Shown piece by piece: positions 17,744 to 26,526 of a stretch of 64,000 bases of DNA. The stretch comes from UBA7328 sp965247965. Lineage in GTDB: Bacteria; Bacteroidota; Bacteroidia; Chitinophagales; Saprospiraceae. Under the pieces are notes generated by a model. That model saw only the letters and a list, made by a program, of their open reading frames with translations. It had not been told where the DNA came from and did no database searches. Position 1 is the first letter of the stretch; each line of letters opens with the position of its first letter. The position numbers and the translations under genes were made by a program. The stretch is from the NCBI GenBank assembly GCA_965247965.1, contig OZ252053.1, positions 6,200,001 through 6,264,000 on the forward strand, written 5' to 3'.

Positions 17744-19594
17744 ATGTCCAAAATAGTAACATACAACGAAGAGCAACTCGTAAAGGAGACTGGGTACGAC
17801 GACCACTTTCACGAGCATCACCACGGCGACAAATATCAATCCAACTTTATCTTCAAGTACATCTTTAGCATGGATCACAAGATCATTGCCCGCCAATTCC
17901 TCATTACGGGAATCATATGGGCGATTATTGGAGCGGGTATGTCGATCGTATTTAGGCTGCAGCGGGGATTTCCGGATGAAAGCGTCGCCTGGTTAAAACC
18001 ACTGTTGGGCAGGTGGATTCTGCTCAACGAAGAATTAGGGATTGGAACTCTGGATCCACAATTCTATTATGCCCTGGTGACCATGCACGGGACTATAATT
18101 GTGTTTTTTGTGCTGACAGCTGGACTGAGCGGAACCTTTTCTAACTTATTGATTCCCTTGCAGTTAGGTGCGCGTGATATGGCATCGCCCTTCTTGAATA
18201 TGCTTTCGTATTGGTTTTTCTTCCTGGCCAGTGTGGTTATGTTCTACTCTCTGTTTTTGAGTACCGGGCCGTTTTCCGGAGGATGGACAGCTTATCCCCC
18301 GCTGAGCGCCTTGCCCCAAGCCTCGTCGGGCTCGGGGGCCGGAATGACCTTGTGGCTTGCGAGTTTGGTTCTATTCGTGGTTTCGGTATTGCTAGGAGGT
18401 ATGAACTATATAACCACAGTGCTTAACCTACGTACGAAAGGCATGAGCCTTTGGAAGATGCCGTTGACGATTTGGGCCTTCTTTGTGACCGCAATTATTG
18501 CATTGTTGTCATTCCCCGTTCTGGCATCCGGATTTTTCTTACTGCTTTTTGACAGGGGATTGGGTACGAGCTTTTATCTGAGCGATATTTTCATAAATGG
18601 TCAGGCGCTCGACTATGTAGGAGGAAGCGCTATTTTGTATCAACACTTATTTTGGTTCTTAGGACATCCGGAGGTGTATATTATCATACTTCCTGCGATG
18701 GGAATTGTCTCCGAAGTGCTAGCGGTGCAATCGCGCAAACCCATTTTTGGCTATAAAGCCATGGTCTATTCTATTCTAGCGATTGCGTTTTTGTCGTTCA
18801 TCGTTTGGGCGCACCATATGTTCATGTCGGGGGTGAATCCATTCCTGTCTACCTTCTTTGTCATATTTACATTGATCATTGCTGTGCCGTCGGCGGTCAA
18901 GGTGTTCAACTGGATTACGACATTATGGGGCGGTAAGATCAGGCTCAATACACCTTTTCTTTTCGCGGTTGGCTTTGTGTCGATGTTTATATCCGGAGGT
19001 CTGACCGGTATCTTTTTAGGTAATTCTGCCATAGATATCCAGATGCACGATACGGAGTTTGTTACTGCACACTTTCATATTGTAATGGGCGTGGCCGCAA
19101 TGTTTGGCATGTTTGCAGGTGTGTATCAGTGGTACCCCAAGATGTTCGGAAGATTTATGAATGAGACCTTGGGGAAAATCCATTTTTGGCTAACACTGAT
19201 AGGGGCGTACGCGATATTCTGGCCAATGCACTATCTCGGAATGGCCGGAATACCGAGGCGGTATTATCGCATGGATAGTTTCCAGGCCTTCGATCAATTC
19301 CACGAGTTGAACCAGTTTATTACCATTGCAGCGATAGTCGTTTTTGCTGCGGGTATTTTGTTCGTGGTCAATTTCTTTTACAGCATGAATCACGGGCGAA
19401 AAGTAACTGTAAAAAATCCATGGGGAGCGAATACACTTGAATGGACAACGCCTATACATCCAGGGCACGGAAACTGGCCGGATAAGATTCCTGTAGTACA
19501 TCGATGGCCTTATGATTACGGAAAGGACGGCAATGAATTTATTCCACAATACGTGCCGTTGACGGAAGAAGAAAAATTGGAGGAGCAGCATTGA
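17744..19594 (+). CDS. ctaD: Cytochrome c oxidase subunit I
   Basis: Catalytic heme-copper subunit that reduces oxygen and pumps protons, 616 residues. The heme a ligand region is VTMHGTIIVFFVLTAGLSG. The CuB site with the cross-linked His-Tyr and D-channel Glu is WFLGHPEVYIIILP, followed by the CuB pair WAHHMF. HDTEFVTAHFHIVMG carries the heme a3 and second heme a histidines. GHPEVY marks an A1-type oxidase. A His-rich N-terminus (HFHEHHHGD) is of unknown meaning. It lies 9 bp after coxB. Confidence 0.97.
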   Translation: MSKIVTYNEEQLVKETGYDDHFHEHHHGDKYQSNFIFKYIFSMDHKIIARQFLITGIIWAIIGAGMSIVFRLQRGFPDESVAWLKPLLGRWILLNEELGIGTLDPQFYYALVTMHGTIIVFFVLTAGLSGTFSNLLIPLQLGARDMASPFLNMLSYWFFFLASVVMFYSLFLSTGPFSGGWTAYPPLSALPQASSGSGAGMTLWLASLVLFVVSVLLGGMNYITTVLNLRTKGMSLWKMPLTIWAFFVTAIIALLSFPVLASGFFLLLFDRGLGTSFYLSDIFINGQALDYVGGSAILYQHLFWFLGHPEVYIIILPAMGIVSEVLAVQSRKPIFGYKAMVYSILAIAFLSFIVWAHHMFMSGVNPFLSTFFVIFTLIIAVPSAVKVFNWITTLWGGKIRLNTPFLFAVGFVSMFISGGLTGIFLGNSAIDIQMHDTEFVTAHFHIVMGVAAMFGMFAGVYQWYPKMFGRFMNETLGKIHFWLTLIGAYAIFWPMHYLGMAGIPRRYYRMDSFQAFDQFHELNQFITIAAIVVFAAGILFVVNFFYSMNHGRKVTVKNPWGANTLEWTTPIHPGHGNWPDKIPVVHRWPYDYGKDGNEFIPQYVPLTEEEKLEEQH

Positions 19595-19641
19595 GTTGTG
19601 ACTACGTAAAAATGAAAAATAAACAGGGATAATTCTAAGTT

Positions 19642-20550
19642 TTGAAATCACGCACAAATACATATCAGCTAAACGAGGATGCACTGAGGATTTCAAAGAT
19701 TTCCGACTATGTGCAATTGATCAAACTAAACCTAACAATAGTTGTAGTCTTGACAGCAATAGGAGCTTTCCTGATCGCGTCGCAATTGCAAACTGGGTGG
19801 TTGGAACTTGCAGTTCTGGGAATAGGGGGATTTTGTGTTACCGCAGCTTCGAATATTCTAAATGAAGTACTTGAAAGAGACTATGATAAATTGATGAAAA
19901 GGACGATGAACAGGCCTTTGGCAGCAGGAAGGATGTCTGTATCAGAGGCAGTACTTGCAGCAGGCCTTCTTAGCCTCGTAGGCATTACATTACTTGCTTT
20001 ATTCAATCCATTTTGCTCACTACTAGGAATGATTGCCCTTCTTCTGTACGCCTTTGTGTATACACCATTGAAGCGCCATTCGACTTCGGCGGTCTTTATT
20101 GGAGCAATTTCAGGTGCCTTGCCGATTCTGATTGGAGTAGTGGCATTTACAGGTCAATTGACTTGGTTGGCATTAACCCTATTCATGATACAATTTTGCT
20201 GGCAGTATCCGCATTTTTGGTCTATCGCCTTTAAGAGTTACGCAGATTACAGAATAGCCGGATTTAAATTTATTCCGTCCGAGTCGCGAAACCAACTGCC
20301 TTCAAGACAAATCGGAACCAGCTCAGTCGTCATGAGCATAGCTATTCTCCCTTTGATAGCACTTTTGTCATTTTCAGGTATAGAATCTATGTTGAGCTTA
20401 AGCCTTTTGTCGGTGTTGACATTCGGTCTTATCGCTGTTTCCATTCGCTTCAAAGTAAGATTTGATAATAAATCTGCATTGGTATTGCTCTTAACTAGCA
20501 TCGTTTATATCCCTGCCATTTTGTTGGTTCTGATAATCGGATTTGTGTAA
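19642..20550 (+). CDS. ctaB: Protoheme IX farnesyltransferase (heme O synthase)
   Basis: Membrane prenyltransferase that makes heme O, the precursor of heme A for the oxidase. The prenyl-binding motif is NILNEVLERDYDKLMKRTMN-RPL (N-x3-E-x3-D-x3-D type), with multiple helices over 302 residues. The start is TTG at 19642: an in-frame TAA lies at 19636 and no ATG occurs before the first helix. The stop overlaps the next ATG (TAATG). Confidence 0.93.
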   Translation: MKSRTNTYQLNEDALRISKISDYVQLIKLNLTIVVVLTAIGAFLIASQLQTGWLELAVLGIGGFCVTAASNILNEVLERDYDKLMKRTMNRPLAAGRMSVSEAVLAAGLLSLVGITLLALFNPFCSLLGMIALLLYAFVYTPLKRHSTSAVFIGAISGALPILIGVVAFTGQLTWLALTLFMIQFCWQYPHFWSIAFKSYADYRIAGFKFIPSESRNQLPSRQIGTSSVVMSIAILPLIALLSFSGIESMLSLSLLSVLTFGLIAVSIRFKVRFDNKSALVLLLTSIVYIPAILLVLIIGFV

Positions 20551-21131
20551 TGGAGGAGGTATTGGATAAGAATAAATCGTATTTGCATTCGCGTGTAAAC
20601 CCACTAAAATTTGCGCTTTGGATTGGTATGGGAAGCATCATGATGATGTTCGCTGCTTTGACAAGTGCATATATGGTGCGAAGGGCAGGTGGGAATTGGT
20701 TGGAGTTTACCGTCCCTACTATATTTTACTATAGTACCCTTGTCTTGATATTGAGTAGCGTATCGCTACACTATTCTTACCACAACTTTAAGAAACGAAC
20801 TTTGGGTCTATACAAATCAGCTTTGATTTTATCTTTTATTCTGGGCTGTACATTTCTGGCGCTCCAATATTTAGGATGGGTGGAATTATTTTCCATAGGA
20901 ATTGATCTGAAGGGAAATCCTTCCGGCGCATTTCTTTATGTCATTACAGGTATTCATGCAGCACATATCCTGGGCGGATTGGCAGCGTTGACGGTATCTA
21001 TAGTTAATGCATTCACTTTGAAAAAATTCACCGAGAAGCGAAAAATAAATTTTGAACTGACCTTACAATACTGGCACTTCGTGGACATATTGTGGGTCTA
21101 TTTATTGATGTTTTTATTATTGAGCAGATAG
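20550..21131 (+). CDS. ctaE: Heme-copper oxidase subunit III (first copy)
   Basis: Five-helix subunit III-type protein, 193 residues. GMGSIMMMFAALTSAYMVRR, the acidic lipid-pocket region, GIHAAHILGGLAALT and LQYWHFVDILWVYLLMFLLL are the family landmarks. It is followed 6 bp later by a second, divergent subunit III gene, a common arrangement in Bacteroidetes. It overlaps ctaB by one base. Confidence 0.9.
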   Translation: MEEVLDKNKSYLHSRVNPLKFALWIGMGSIMMMFAALTSAYMVRRAGGNWLEFTVPTIFYYSTLVLILSSVSLHYSYHNFKKRTLGLYKSALILSFILGCTFLALQYLGWVELFSIGIDLKGNPSGAFLYVITGIHAAHILGGLAALTVSIVNAFTLKKFTEKRKINFELTLQYWHFVDILWVYLLMFLLLSR

Positions 21132-21137
21132 TATTTC

Positions 21138-21977
21138 ATGGCTACTAGTACAGCGACACATACTAAAGAAGTGCATTGGGATGGCGCATCCCGGCCTATG
21201 GGAGCGAGCTACGGCAAATTGATGATGTGGTATTTTCTGGTATCAGATGCATTTACTTTTGCCGGCTTCCTTATTTCTTATGGGGCTCTGAGATTTAGCA
21301 AAGCGGATTGGCCCGTTCCTGATTTTGTTTTTCAAAGCCTTCCTGGAGACATTCACCATAAACCACTGTACTTTGTGACCTTCATGACCTTTGTGCTGCT
21401 GTTCAGCTCATACACTATGGTAAGAGCTGTACAGGAGGGACATCGAGAGAACAAAAAAGGAGTAGCCATTTGGATGGTGCTCACTATATTTGGCGGTTTG
21501 GGCTTTTTAGGTTGCCAAGCCTGGGAATGGAGTACGTTGATCGGAAAAGAGCACATGAGCGTGCTTACCAATCCTTTTCGCACACATACGGAGCATGGAA
21601 TCTACCTTGAAGGCGATGGACATGATATTGAAGAGGGAACGACATTTGTACCAGGCGATGCCTACCTCATTCATCAACATCACGGAGAATATCAGCAGCT
21701 AAAGTATCGCGTCACCGAAGGAGAAGATGCCGGACAAGTAAAACAACAAAGCTTTGGCCCGAAGGCCTTTGGAGCTTTGTTCTTTTTCATTACGGGTTTC
21801 CACGGCTTTCACGTTTTTTCGGGCGTTATTTTCCTGGTCATCATACTGCTCAATGTGATGAGCGGCATATACATTAAGCGGAAAAACGGCTATGAAATTG
21901 TTGAGAAAATGGGATTGTACTGGCACTTTGTGGACTTGGTATGGGTTTTTGTGTTCCTGGTATTCTATTTACTATAA
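21138..21977 (+). CDS. Cytochrome c oxidase subunit III (second copy, with inserted loop)
   Basis: A 279-residue subunit III paralogue. MMWYFLVSDAFTFAGFLISY opens the helical bundle, and GLYWHFVDLVWVFVFLVFYL closes it. A hydrophilic loop of about 70 residues (LTNPFRTHTEHGIYLEGDGH onward to about 215) sits between helices 3 and 4 and is unlike the first copy. The two proteins may form a heteromeric subunit III; that is inference from adjacency. Confidence 0.9.
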   Translation: MATSTATHTKEVHWDGASRPMGASYGKLMMWYFLVSDAFTFAGFLISYGALRFSKADWPVPDFVFQSLPGDIHHKPLYFVTFMTFVLLFSSYTMVRAVQEGHRENKKGVAIWMVLTIFGGLGFLGCQAWEWSTLIGKEHMSVLTNPFRTHTEHGIYLEGDGHDIEEGTTFVPGDAYLIHQHHGEYQQLKYRVTEGEDAGQVKQQSFGPKAFGALFFFITGFHGFHVFSGVIFLVIILLNVMSGIYIKRKNGYEIVEKMGLYWHFVDLVWVFVFLVFYLL

Positions 21978-22074
21978 TAAAATACGACGTCAAAGTCAAA
22001 CTGAACGTCTTGATGAGAATATACGGACTTTCTAATAATTATTAATTATTGACTGACTAATTAATTAATAACAA

Positions 22075-22503
22075 ATGGCACACGACTATAATACAGCGAA
22101 GAGGATCGTCCTAAAAACGATAATAATTCTTGGAATCATAACACTCGTTGAAGTTTTGATCGCTTTAATGGGTAAAGGATATATTATTGATGGTCTCAAA
22201 TGGCCGGTATGGTTAATGGCCATTCTGATGATCACTTTGAGTTTGACCAAGGCTATATACATCGTCTTTGAGTTCATGCATATGAAGTATGAAGTTCCGT
22301 CACTGGTGAGGTCGGTTCTGCTGCCAACGACGCTGTTGATTTGGGGATTGATCGCATTTTTATACGAAGGAAACGATTGGGGCAACCGAAGGGAATTGAT
22401 TGAGAATAAGAACAAGGAGTCTGTCGAGGATGTTGGTTACCTTATAGAATTCAAAGATGAATATTCTGAGGAAGAATATCTTGCCTATGGGCAATCAAAA
22501 TAG
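22075..22503 (+). CDS. Cytochrome c oxidase subunit IV
   Basis: A 142-residue protein with three helices (about 13-32, 41-60, 74-95) and the subunit IV hallmark LTKAIYIVFEFMHMKYE. An acidic tail (KDEYSEEEYLAYGQ) follows. It lies 97 bp after the subunit III gene; the gap is AT-rich with a TTAATTAATT palindrome. Small structural subunit of the oxidase. Confidence 0.88.
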   Translation: MAHDYNTAKRIVLKTIIILGIITLVEVLIALMGKGYIIDGLKWPVWLMAILMITLSLTKAIYIVFEFMHMKYEVPSLVRSVLLPTTLLIWGLIAFLYEGNDWGNRRELIENKNKESVEDVGYLIEFKDEYSEEEYLAYGQSK

Positions 22504-22626
22504 CAATGTCAATCTCAATCAAAATGGCAATATTGAAAAACCAATTATTCATATACAAATTGAGGTGTTTTGATTTTAATTTTCCCATAGGGATGCCTTT
22601 TTCATAATTTTCATTTTGATTCTTAA

Positions 22627-23151
22627 TTGAACAAGCACGCTGTCATAGCCGGCATATCAGTTGTCCTTCTACTCATAATTCTGCCACTCGTTTCCTTTTA
22701 TTATTTGCGACAAGGTTTATCCTTTAGAGTCGATGCATTGGAAGCTTTAGAACAAAACGAAACTGAGGTTCGGTTGACTAAGGAGTTGCCAAAAGTGCTT
22801 ACTATTGAAAAAGGTATGGTCAATGTGCTTATAAAAAGGGACGATTTTGACAGTAGCGCTATTGATGATTTACATAAGAAGTTTCAGAAGAACAAATATT
22901 TTTGCATACACACATTTTATGAAGTGGGCGTACCGGAATTGTCGGCAATTATAGATAAGAATTATATGCAGTCTAAAATAACAAAAGAACAAAAGGCCAT
23001 CTTTGATTCTGGCGAAATAATATTGATTGATACATCCGGACTGGTGCGGGCTACCTATTCCGACGACGAAAGTGATTTTAAGGAATTTATCAGGCACCTT
23101 TCGGTACTATTGCCGATGGAGCAATCGAGAAAAATCGTTTTGGAAAGATGA
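22627..23151 (+). CDS. SCO-like thioredoxin-fold protein lacking the copper-binding cysteines
   Basis: An N-terminal helix (VIAGISVVLLLIILPLVSFY) anchors a 130-residue soluble domain. The end resembles SCO1/SenC copper chaperones (FDSGEIILIDTSGLVRATYS, then FKEFIRHLSVLLP), and the position between subunit IV and DUF420 is where SCO genes sit in related operons. The CxxxC and His ligands of SCO are absent; the only Cys is in KYFCIHTF. It is therefore a degenerate or repurposed SCO protein, or a different thioredoxin-like fold. The start is TTG; there is no ATG before the helix. The stop overlaps the next gene (ATGA). Confidence 0.6.
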   Translation: MNKHAVIAGISVVLLLIILPLVSFYYLRQGLSFRVDALEALEQNETEVRLTKELPKVLTIEKGMVNVLIKRDDFDSSAIDDLHKKFQKNKYFCIHTFYEVGVPELSAIIDKNYMQSKITKEQKAIFDSGEIILIDTSGLVRATYSDDESDFKEFIRHLSVLLPMEQSRKIVLER

Positions 23152-23729
23152 GAACGCCCGAAGACGCCCGCCTGCCGGACGGGCAGGGAAGCTCGAAGAC
23201 AGAGGCAGAATCCCTCGTCCTGGAAAAAAAGTTGAATCGGATCGCCATAGTTGTCTCAACAATTGTCTTATTACTGGTAGTTTTTATGCGCCGCGTAAAA
23301 CTGGATATTGACTTCGACTTTTCATTCCTGGCTGGAGTTAATGCTTTGCTTAATACGGCGACATCCCTACTGCTGGTCATTGCATTCTATATGATCAAGA
23401 GGAAGATGGTCGAGCAACATATGAAATTGATGACTGCGGCCTTCATTACTTCATTTTTGTTTTTGGTTTGTTATATAATTTATCACTTTACTACTGCCGA
23501 AACTTCATTTTGTAAAGAAGGTGGAATAAGAACTGTGTATTATTTCATTTTGATTTCGCATATTGTTTTGGCGGGATTGAGTTTGCCGTTTATTTTATTT
23601 ACATACATTCGAGCGTATACTAAGCAGTACGAAAGACACAAGAAATTAGCTCGAAAAGTATATCCCGTTTGGTTATATGTTTCGATAACCGGGCCTGTTG
23701 TATATTTGTTATTAAGTCCATGCTATTAA
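23148..23729 (+). CDS. DUF420 membrane protein, likely oxidase assembly factor (CtaM-like)
   Basis: Five-helix DUF420 protein, 193 residues. In Firmicutes the DUF420 protein CtaM is needed for active aa3 oxidase, and a similar role here is inferred from family and operon. Landmarks are NALLNTATSLLLVIAFYMIK, EQHMKLMTAAFITSFLFLVC, and the His/Tyr-rich helix ends. The first about 20 residues are encoded by a palindromic repeat (CCTGCCGGACGGGCAGG) and look like an insertion into the gene start. Confidence 0.85.
   Translation: MRTPEDARLPDGQGSSKTEAESLVLEKKLNRIAIVVSTIVLLLVVFMRRVKLDIDFDFSFLAGVNALLNTATSLLLVIAFYMIKRKMVEQHMKLMTAAFITSFLFLVCYIIYHFTTAETSFCKEGGIRTVYYFILISHIVLAGLSLPFILFTYIRAYTKQYERHKKLARKVYPVWLYVSITGPVVYLLLSPCY
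23171..23187. repeat. GC-rich palindrome inside the DUF420 N-terminus
   Basis: CCTGCC-GGACG-GGCAGG is a short stem-loop, far more GC-rich than its surroundings. A related CCTGCC-TC-GGGCAGG lies at 36610-36625 inside another palindromic element. It appears to be a dispersed repeat that was absorbed into coding sequence. Confidence 0.5.
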
Positions 23730-23739
23730 CTTCTGAAAA

Positions 23740-23994
23740 ATGAATAGAGTTAAATATATCGTTCTTGCCCTTTTGGTTCTATTTGTTTTTATAATTCCAA
23801 TTGATGTCTTGGCCCAATGCCCTATGTGCCGGATGGCTGCGGAATCCAATCTGCAAGACGGAGGCACCCAAGCCAGAGGGCTCAATAATGGTATTTTGTA
23901 TATGCTCTCGATGCCGTACCTTCTTATAGGAACTTTGGCATTTTTGTGGTATAAGAATCGGAGGAAGGAAGTGGAGCTCAATGAATTGAGCTGA
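23740..23994 (+). CDS. Small membrane protein with a CPMC motif, end of the oxidase operon
   Basis: 84 residues: a signal peptide (YIVLALLVLFVFIIPIDVLA) directly followed by QCPMCRMAAESN, then GLNNGILYMLSMPYLLIGTL as a transmembrane helix and a basic/acidic tail. Small CPMC proteins recur at the end of Bacteroidetes oxidase clusters. The Cys-x2-Cys next to Met residues suggests a metal (copper) or redox role in assembly, which is inference. Confidence 0.7.
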   Translation: MNRVKYIVLALLVLFVFIIPIDVLAQCPMCRMAAESNLQDGGTQARGLNNGILYMLSMPYLLIGTLAFLWYKNRRKEVELNELS

Positions 23995-24137
23995 CCATTG
24001 GGGCTGCCATCCACTTACGCATAAAGCTTCAGACTACGTCAAGACTTCGTCTGACAGGTCGGTGGACGGGATTTATTGGCGGCAGAAGCGAGCCACATTT
24101 TTTCGAAGAACAAATCAAAGAAGCAAAAAATGCCGCC

Positions 24138-24155
24138 CTCCGCCAGCTGGCGGAG
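24138..24155. repeat. 18-bp perfect palindrome
   Basis: CTCCGCCAGCTGGCGGAG is a perfect palindrome in the gap between the CPMC gene and the convergent barrel pseudogene. It may act as a bidirectional terminator. The rest of the 173-bp gap shows no gene. Confidence 0.4.
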
Positions 24156-24167
24156 AACGACAAACAA

Positions 24168-24563
24168 CTAATTAAGCGGCATTGAATAGCCGACACCAAC
24201 TGTAAATCTTCGATTCTTTAACGGTATATCCACGAGCAAATCAGAAGTGTAGTTTTCGAAAGCGTGTTCGTATTTGACCTCTCCGAAAATTTTTCCTGCT
24301 CCGGCATTCTTAGAAAAACCAACACCAAACTAACCAAACACCTCGTTTCCATTTGTCAAATAAGAAATATTGACGCTTGGTAAATCGATATCACCAATAA
24401 GCGTAGCTCTTGTATTAATTGCAGAATTGAGATTAAAACTATATCCACCGCATTGACATAAGCGTTGATGAAAGGGTTTGGAATGTGATACTTCACAAAA
24501 AATGGGAATCTCCAATGCGTTGACGTCCACGTCAATCCTGACCCCAACAGGCACTGGTAAACC
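24168..24563 (-). pseudogene. Outer-membrane beta-barrel protein remnant truncated by IS66
   Basis: Read on the minus strand, the frame from the IS66 edge gives GLPVPVGVRIDVDVNALEIP and further barrel-like strands. An in-frame TAG at 24330-24332 breaks the frame. Reading on gives GKIFGEVKYEHAFENYTSDL and LKNRRFTVGVGYSMPLN before the final stop at 24168. The alternating pattern and aromatic C-terminal strand are those of an outer-membrane barrel. The 5' part is missing at the IS66 left end, and I do not find it beyond the right end. Confidence 0.65.
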
Positions 24564-24640
24564 GTAAGCGTACCGTGAACTACATCTTGCCCATCACCCG
24601 GAGCCCGCCCTAACTTTGGTGTTCAACAAAGTTCAAAAAA

Positions 24641-24940
24641 ATGACACAAAGAACATCCACAGAAATGCGTCCGATAGTGGATGCCTATTCGACCTATGAG
24701 GGTACAAAGCGAACCTTTTGTGTAGAGCGTGGTATCAAGATGCCCACTCTGGATTATTGGCGCAGGAAATTGTGCAGGGGATTGGGCGGTGAATTCTCAC
24801 ACAGATTTGTTGCCTTGGAGGTGGATAGGTTTGCAACAAACTTAGAGATTGAGTTGCACTATCCAAACGGGAATCGGCTGGTAATGCCCCAAGGTACATC
24901 ACTAACAGTATTGCAGGCTCTGGTAAAAACTTGTTGTTGA
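24641..24940 (+). CDS. IS66 accessory protein TnpA
   Basis: A 99-residue protein with a helix-turn-helix-like N-terminal half (MRPIVDAYSTYEGTKRTFCV, then GIKMPTLDYWRRKL) and the C-terminal VEL-type strand (EIELHYPNGNRLVMP). This is the first ORF of IS66 elements in Bacteroidetes. It appears intact. The stop overlaps the tnpB ATG (TGATG). Confidence 0.8.
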   Translation: MTQRTSTEMRPIVDAYSTYEGTKRTFCVERGIKMPTLDYWRRKLCRGLGGEFSHRFVALEVDRFATNLEIELHYPNGNRLVMPQGTSLTVLQALVKTCC

Positions 24941-25090
24941 TGTTTTCATTGAGTGAACGCCACCGCTATTTTTTGTATCAATCACCAACAGATACCGCGT
25001 AACGCGGTACGAGTTATGCGAAAAGGTTTTGATGGGTTGAGCGGATTGGTAAGCAATGCACTTCAAATGGATCCGCTATCCGGGGATGTG
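24940..25090 (+). pseudogene. IS66 TnpB stump interrupted by a 22-nt hairpin insertion
   Basis: Starts MFSLSERHRYFLYQSPTD (24940-24993). The canonical continuation MRKGFDGLSGLVSNALQM resumes at 25016 in a shifted frame. Between them lies a 22-nt insertion with an in-frame TAA. The frame then ends after GDV at 25090; TnpB is normally about 115 residues. The rest was deleted at the join to tnpC. Confidence 0.8.
24994..25015 (+). repeat. 22-nt hairpin insertion, copy 1
   Basis: The insert is ACCGCGTAACGCGG, then T, then ACGAGTT. CCGCG-TAA-CGCGG is a perfect stem with a stop triplet in the loop. Removing exactly these 22 nt restores the IS66 TnpB reading PTD-MRKGFDG. Copy 2 lies at 32839-32860 with one base different. 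Confidence 0.8.
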
Positions 25091-25092
25091 TA

Positions 25093-26363
25093 ATTGAGGA
25101 TTTAAAGTTTCAGTTAGAAAACCTGAAACGGATGATTTATGGGGCAAAGAGCGAACGGTATATTTCGAACATTTCTCCAGATCAACTTTCACTGTTCGGT
25201 CAAATAGAGCAACCACCCGAACAACCCGCCACTACCCATGTGCCCGCCCACAACCGTAAAAAAGGGAAACGCAAGGAAAAACCAGCTCGGTTGGTGCTCC
25301 CCGAACATCTGGAAAGGGAAGAACAAGTCATTGAACCGGACATAGATACGACCGATATGGTCAAAATAGGCGAGCAGCGTACAGAAACCTTGGCTTATCG
25401 TCCTGCAAAACTCACCGTCAAGGTAATAGTGCGTCCCAAATATGCTCCGCCCACAACAGATCAAGATCCTACCGAACCGACTGTTGTCCGAATTTCTCCG
25501 ATGCCCAAACGATTCATAGACAAGTGTATAGCTGACGAGTCGCTGCTATCCAACATAATAATTGAAAAATATGTAGATCACCTGCCTTTATACCGCATTA
25601 TCGGTCGAATGAAGCGTTTGGGTATTACCATTCCACGATCCACAATGTGCGGATGGATGGCTCAATCAGCCTCAAAGCTCGAAACTTTATATAACAAGCT
25701 GGTAGAAAAGGTCTTAAGTGCAACCTATTTGCAGGTTGACGAAACCCGAATTGAAGTACAAATTAAAGGACCTCCCAAAAAACCAAGAGTCAAACCCAAA
25801 AAGCGAAAAACTCATCGAGGTTTTTATTGGGGCTATCATTGTGTTCACAAAAAACTATTATTCTTCGAATATCACCCAAGCAGAGAAGCGGATAATCCTA
25901 TGAAAAGGCTTAAACACTCAGAGAACAAAAATCAAAACCAGTTCTCGAAAGAATGTTCAAATGGATGGAGACCGAATTACCCAAGTTGTTACCTCAAAGC
26001 CCAATAGGTAAAGCGATGGGATATATGCTCAGCAGAAAAAAGCGTATGATTCATTATCTGACCGATGGCAATCTACTCATTGACACTAATCCTATCGAAA
26101 ATGCGATACGTCCAATCGCGGTAGGCCGAAAGAACTATCTGTTTGCCGGCTCGCATGAGGCAGCACAACGAGGAGCCATCTTTTATTCACTCCTTGCCTG
26201 TTGCAGAATGAATGAAGTCGATCCCATCGAATGGCTCACAGACATTATGCAAAGACTACCCCATCATCCCGACAATCAAATCGAGCAGCTATTGCCGCAC
26301 TTGTGGGAGAAAAAGAAAATTGAGCCAAGCACTGTAAAGCAGGAAACTGAACAAGAATTGTAG
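25093..26363 (+). pseudogene. IS66 transposase TnpC, frameshifted and internally deleted
   Basis: DDE transposase. The N-terminal leucine-zipper region is truncated and starts IEDLKFQLENLKRMIYG at the deletion join. The zinc-finger-like linker and DDE start are visible (VDHLPLYRIIGRMKRLGITI, then LQVDETRIEVQ with the first catalytic Asp). After GFYWGYHCVHKKLLFFEYHP the core is missing and the frame changes around 25900-25960. The C-terminal domain follows in another frame (DTNPIENAIRPIAVGRKNYL, then EAAQRGAIFYSLLACCR). It is non-functional. Confidence 0.8.
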
Positions 26364-26526
26364 GATGTACTTTACAGTACGCTTACACTTTACTTAGTGC
26401 TCGGTGCACTAGGGTGTATTTCATTTTGTCGCTTTGTCACAATTTTTGCATTCTTCAGAATCCAAAATCAGAATCATTATCACAATCTGAAATCAGGTTA
26501 GGCGTATTAAAATACGTGCCATATTT

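Larger units (their letters stand above)
24564..26386 (+). mobile_element. Degenerate IS66-family insertion sequence
   Basis: Bounded by 23-bp inverted repeats with 20 matches, both starting GTAAGCGTAC (24564-24586 and complement of 26364-26386). It contains tnpA, a stump of tnpB and a broken tnpC in the usual order. Length is 1823 bp against about 2.5 kb for intact members, from deletions at the tnpB/tnpC junction and inside tnpC. The 8-bp flanks (GGTAAACC and ACTTTACT) do not match, so no target duplication remains. It cannot transpose by itself. Confidence 0.85.

Noticed and set aside
24994..25015. Translational bypassing across the 22-nt hairpin
   Set aside because: The take-off codon GAT and the triplet before the landing site (GTT) do not match, and both host genes carry other disabling lesions.
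26504..26517. CGTATT-AA-AATACG hairpin after IS66
   Set aside because: Six-base arms without a T-tract are weak; it could be a terminator for the UPF0104 gene but the support is thin.
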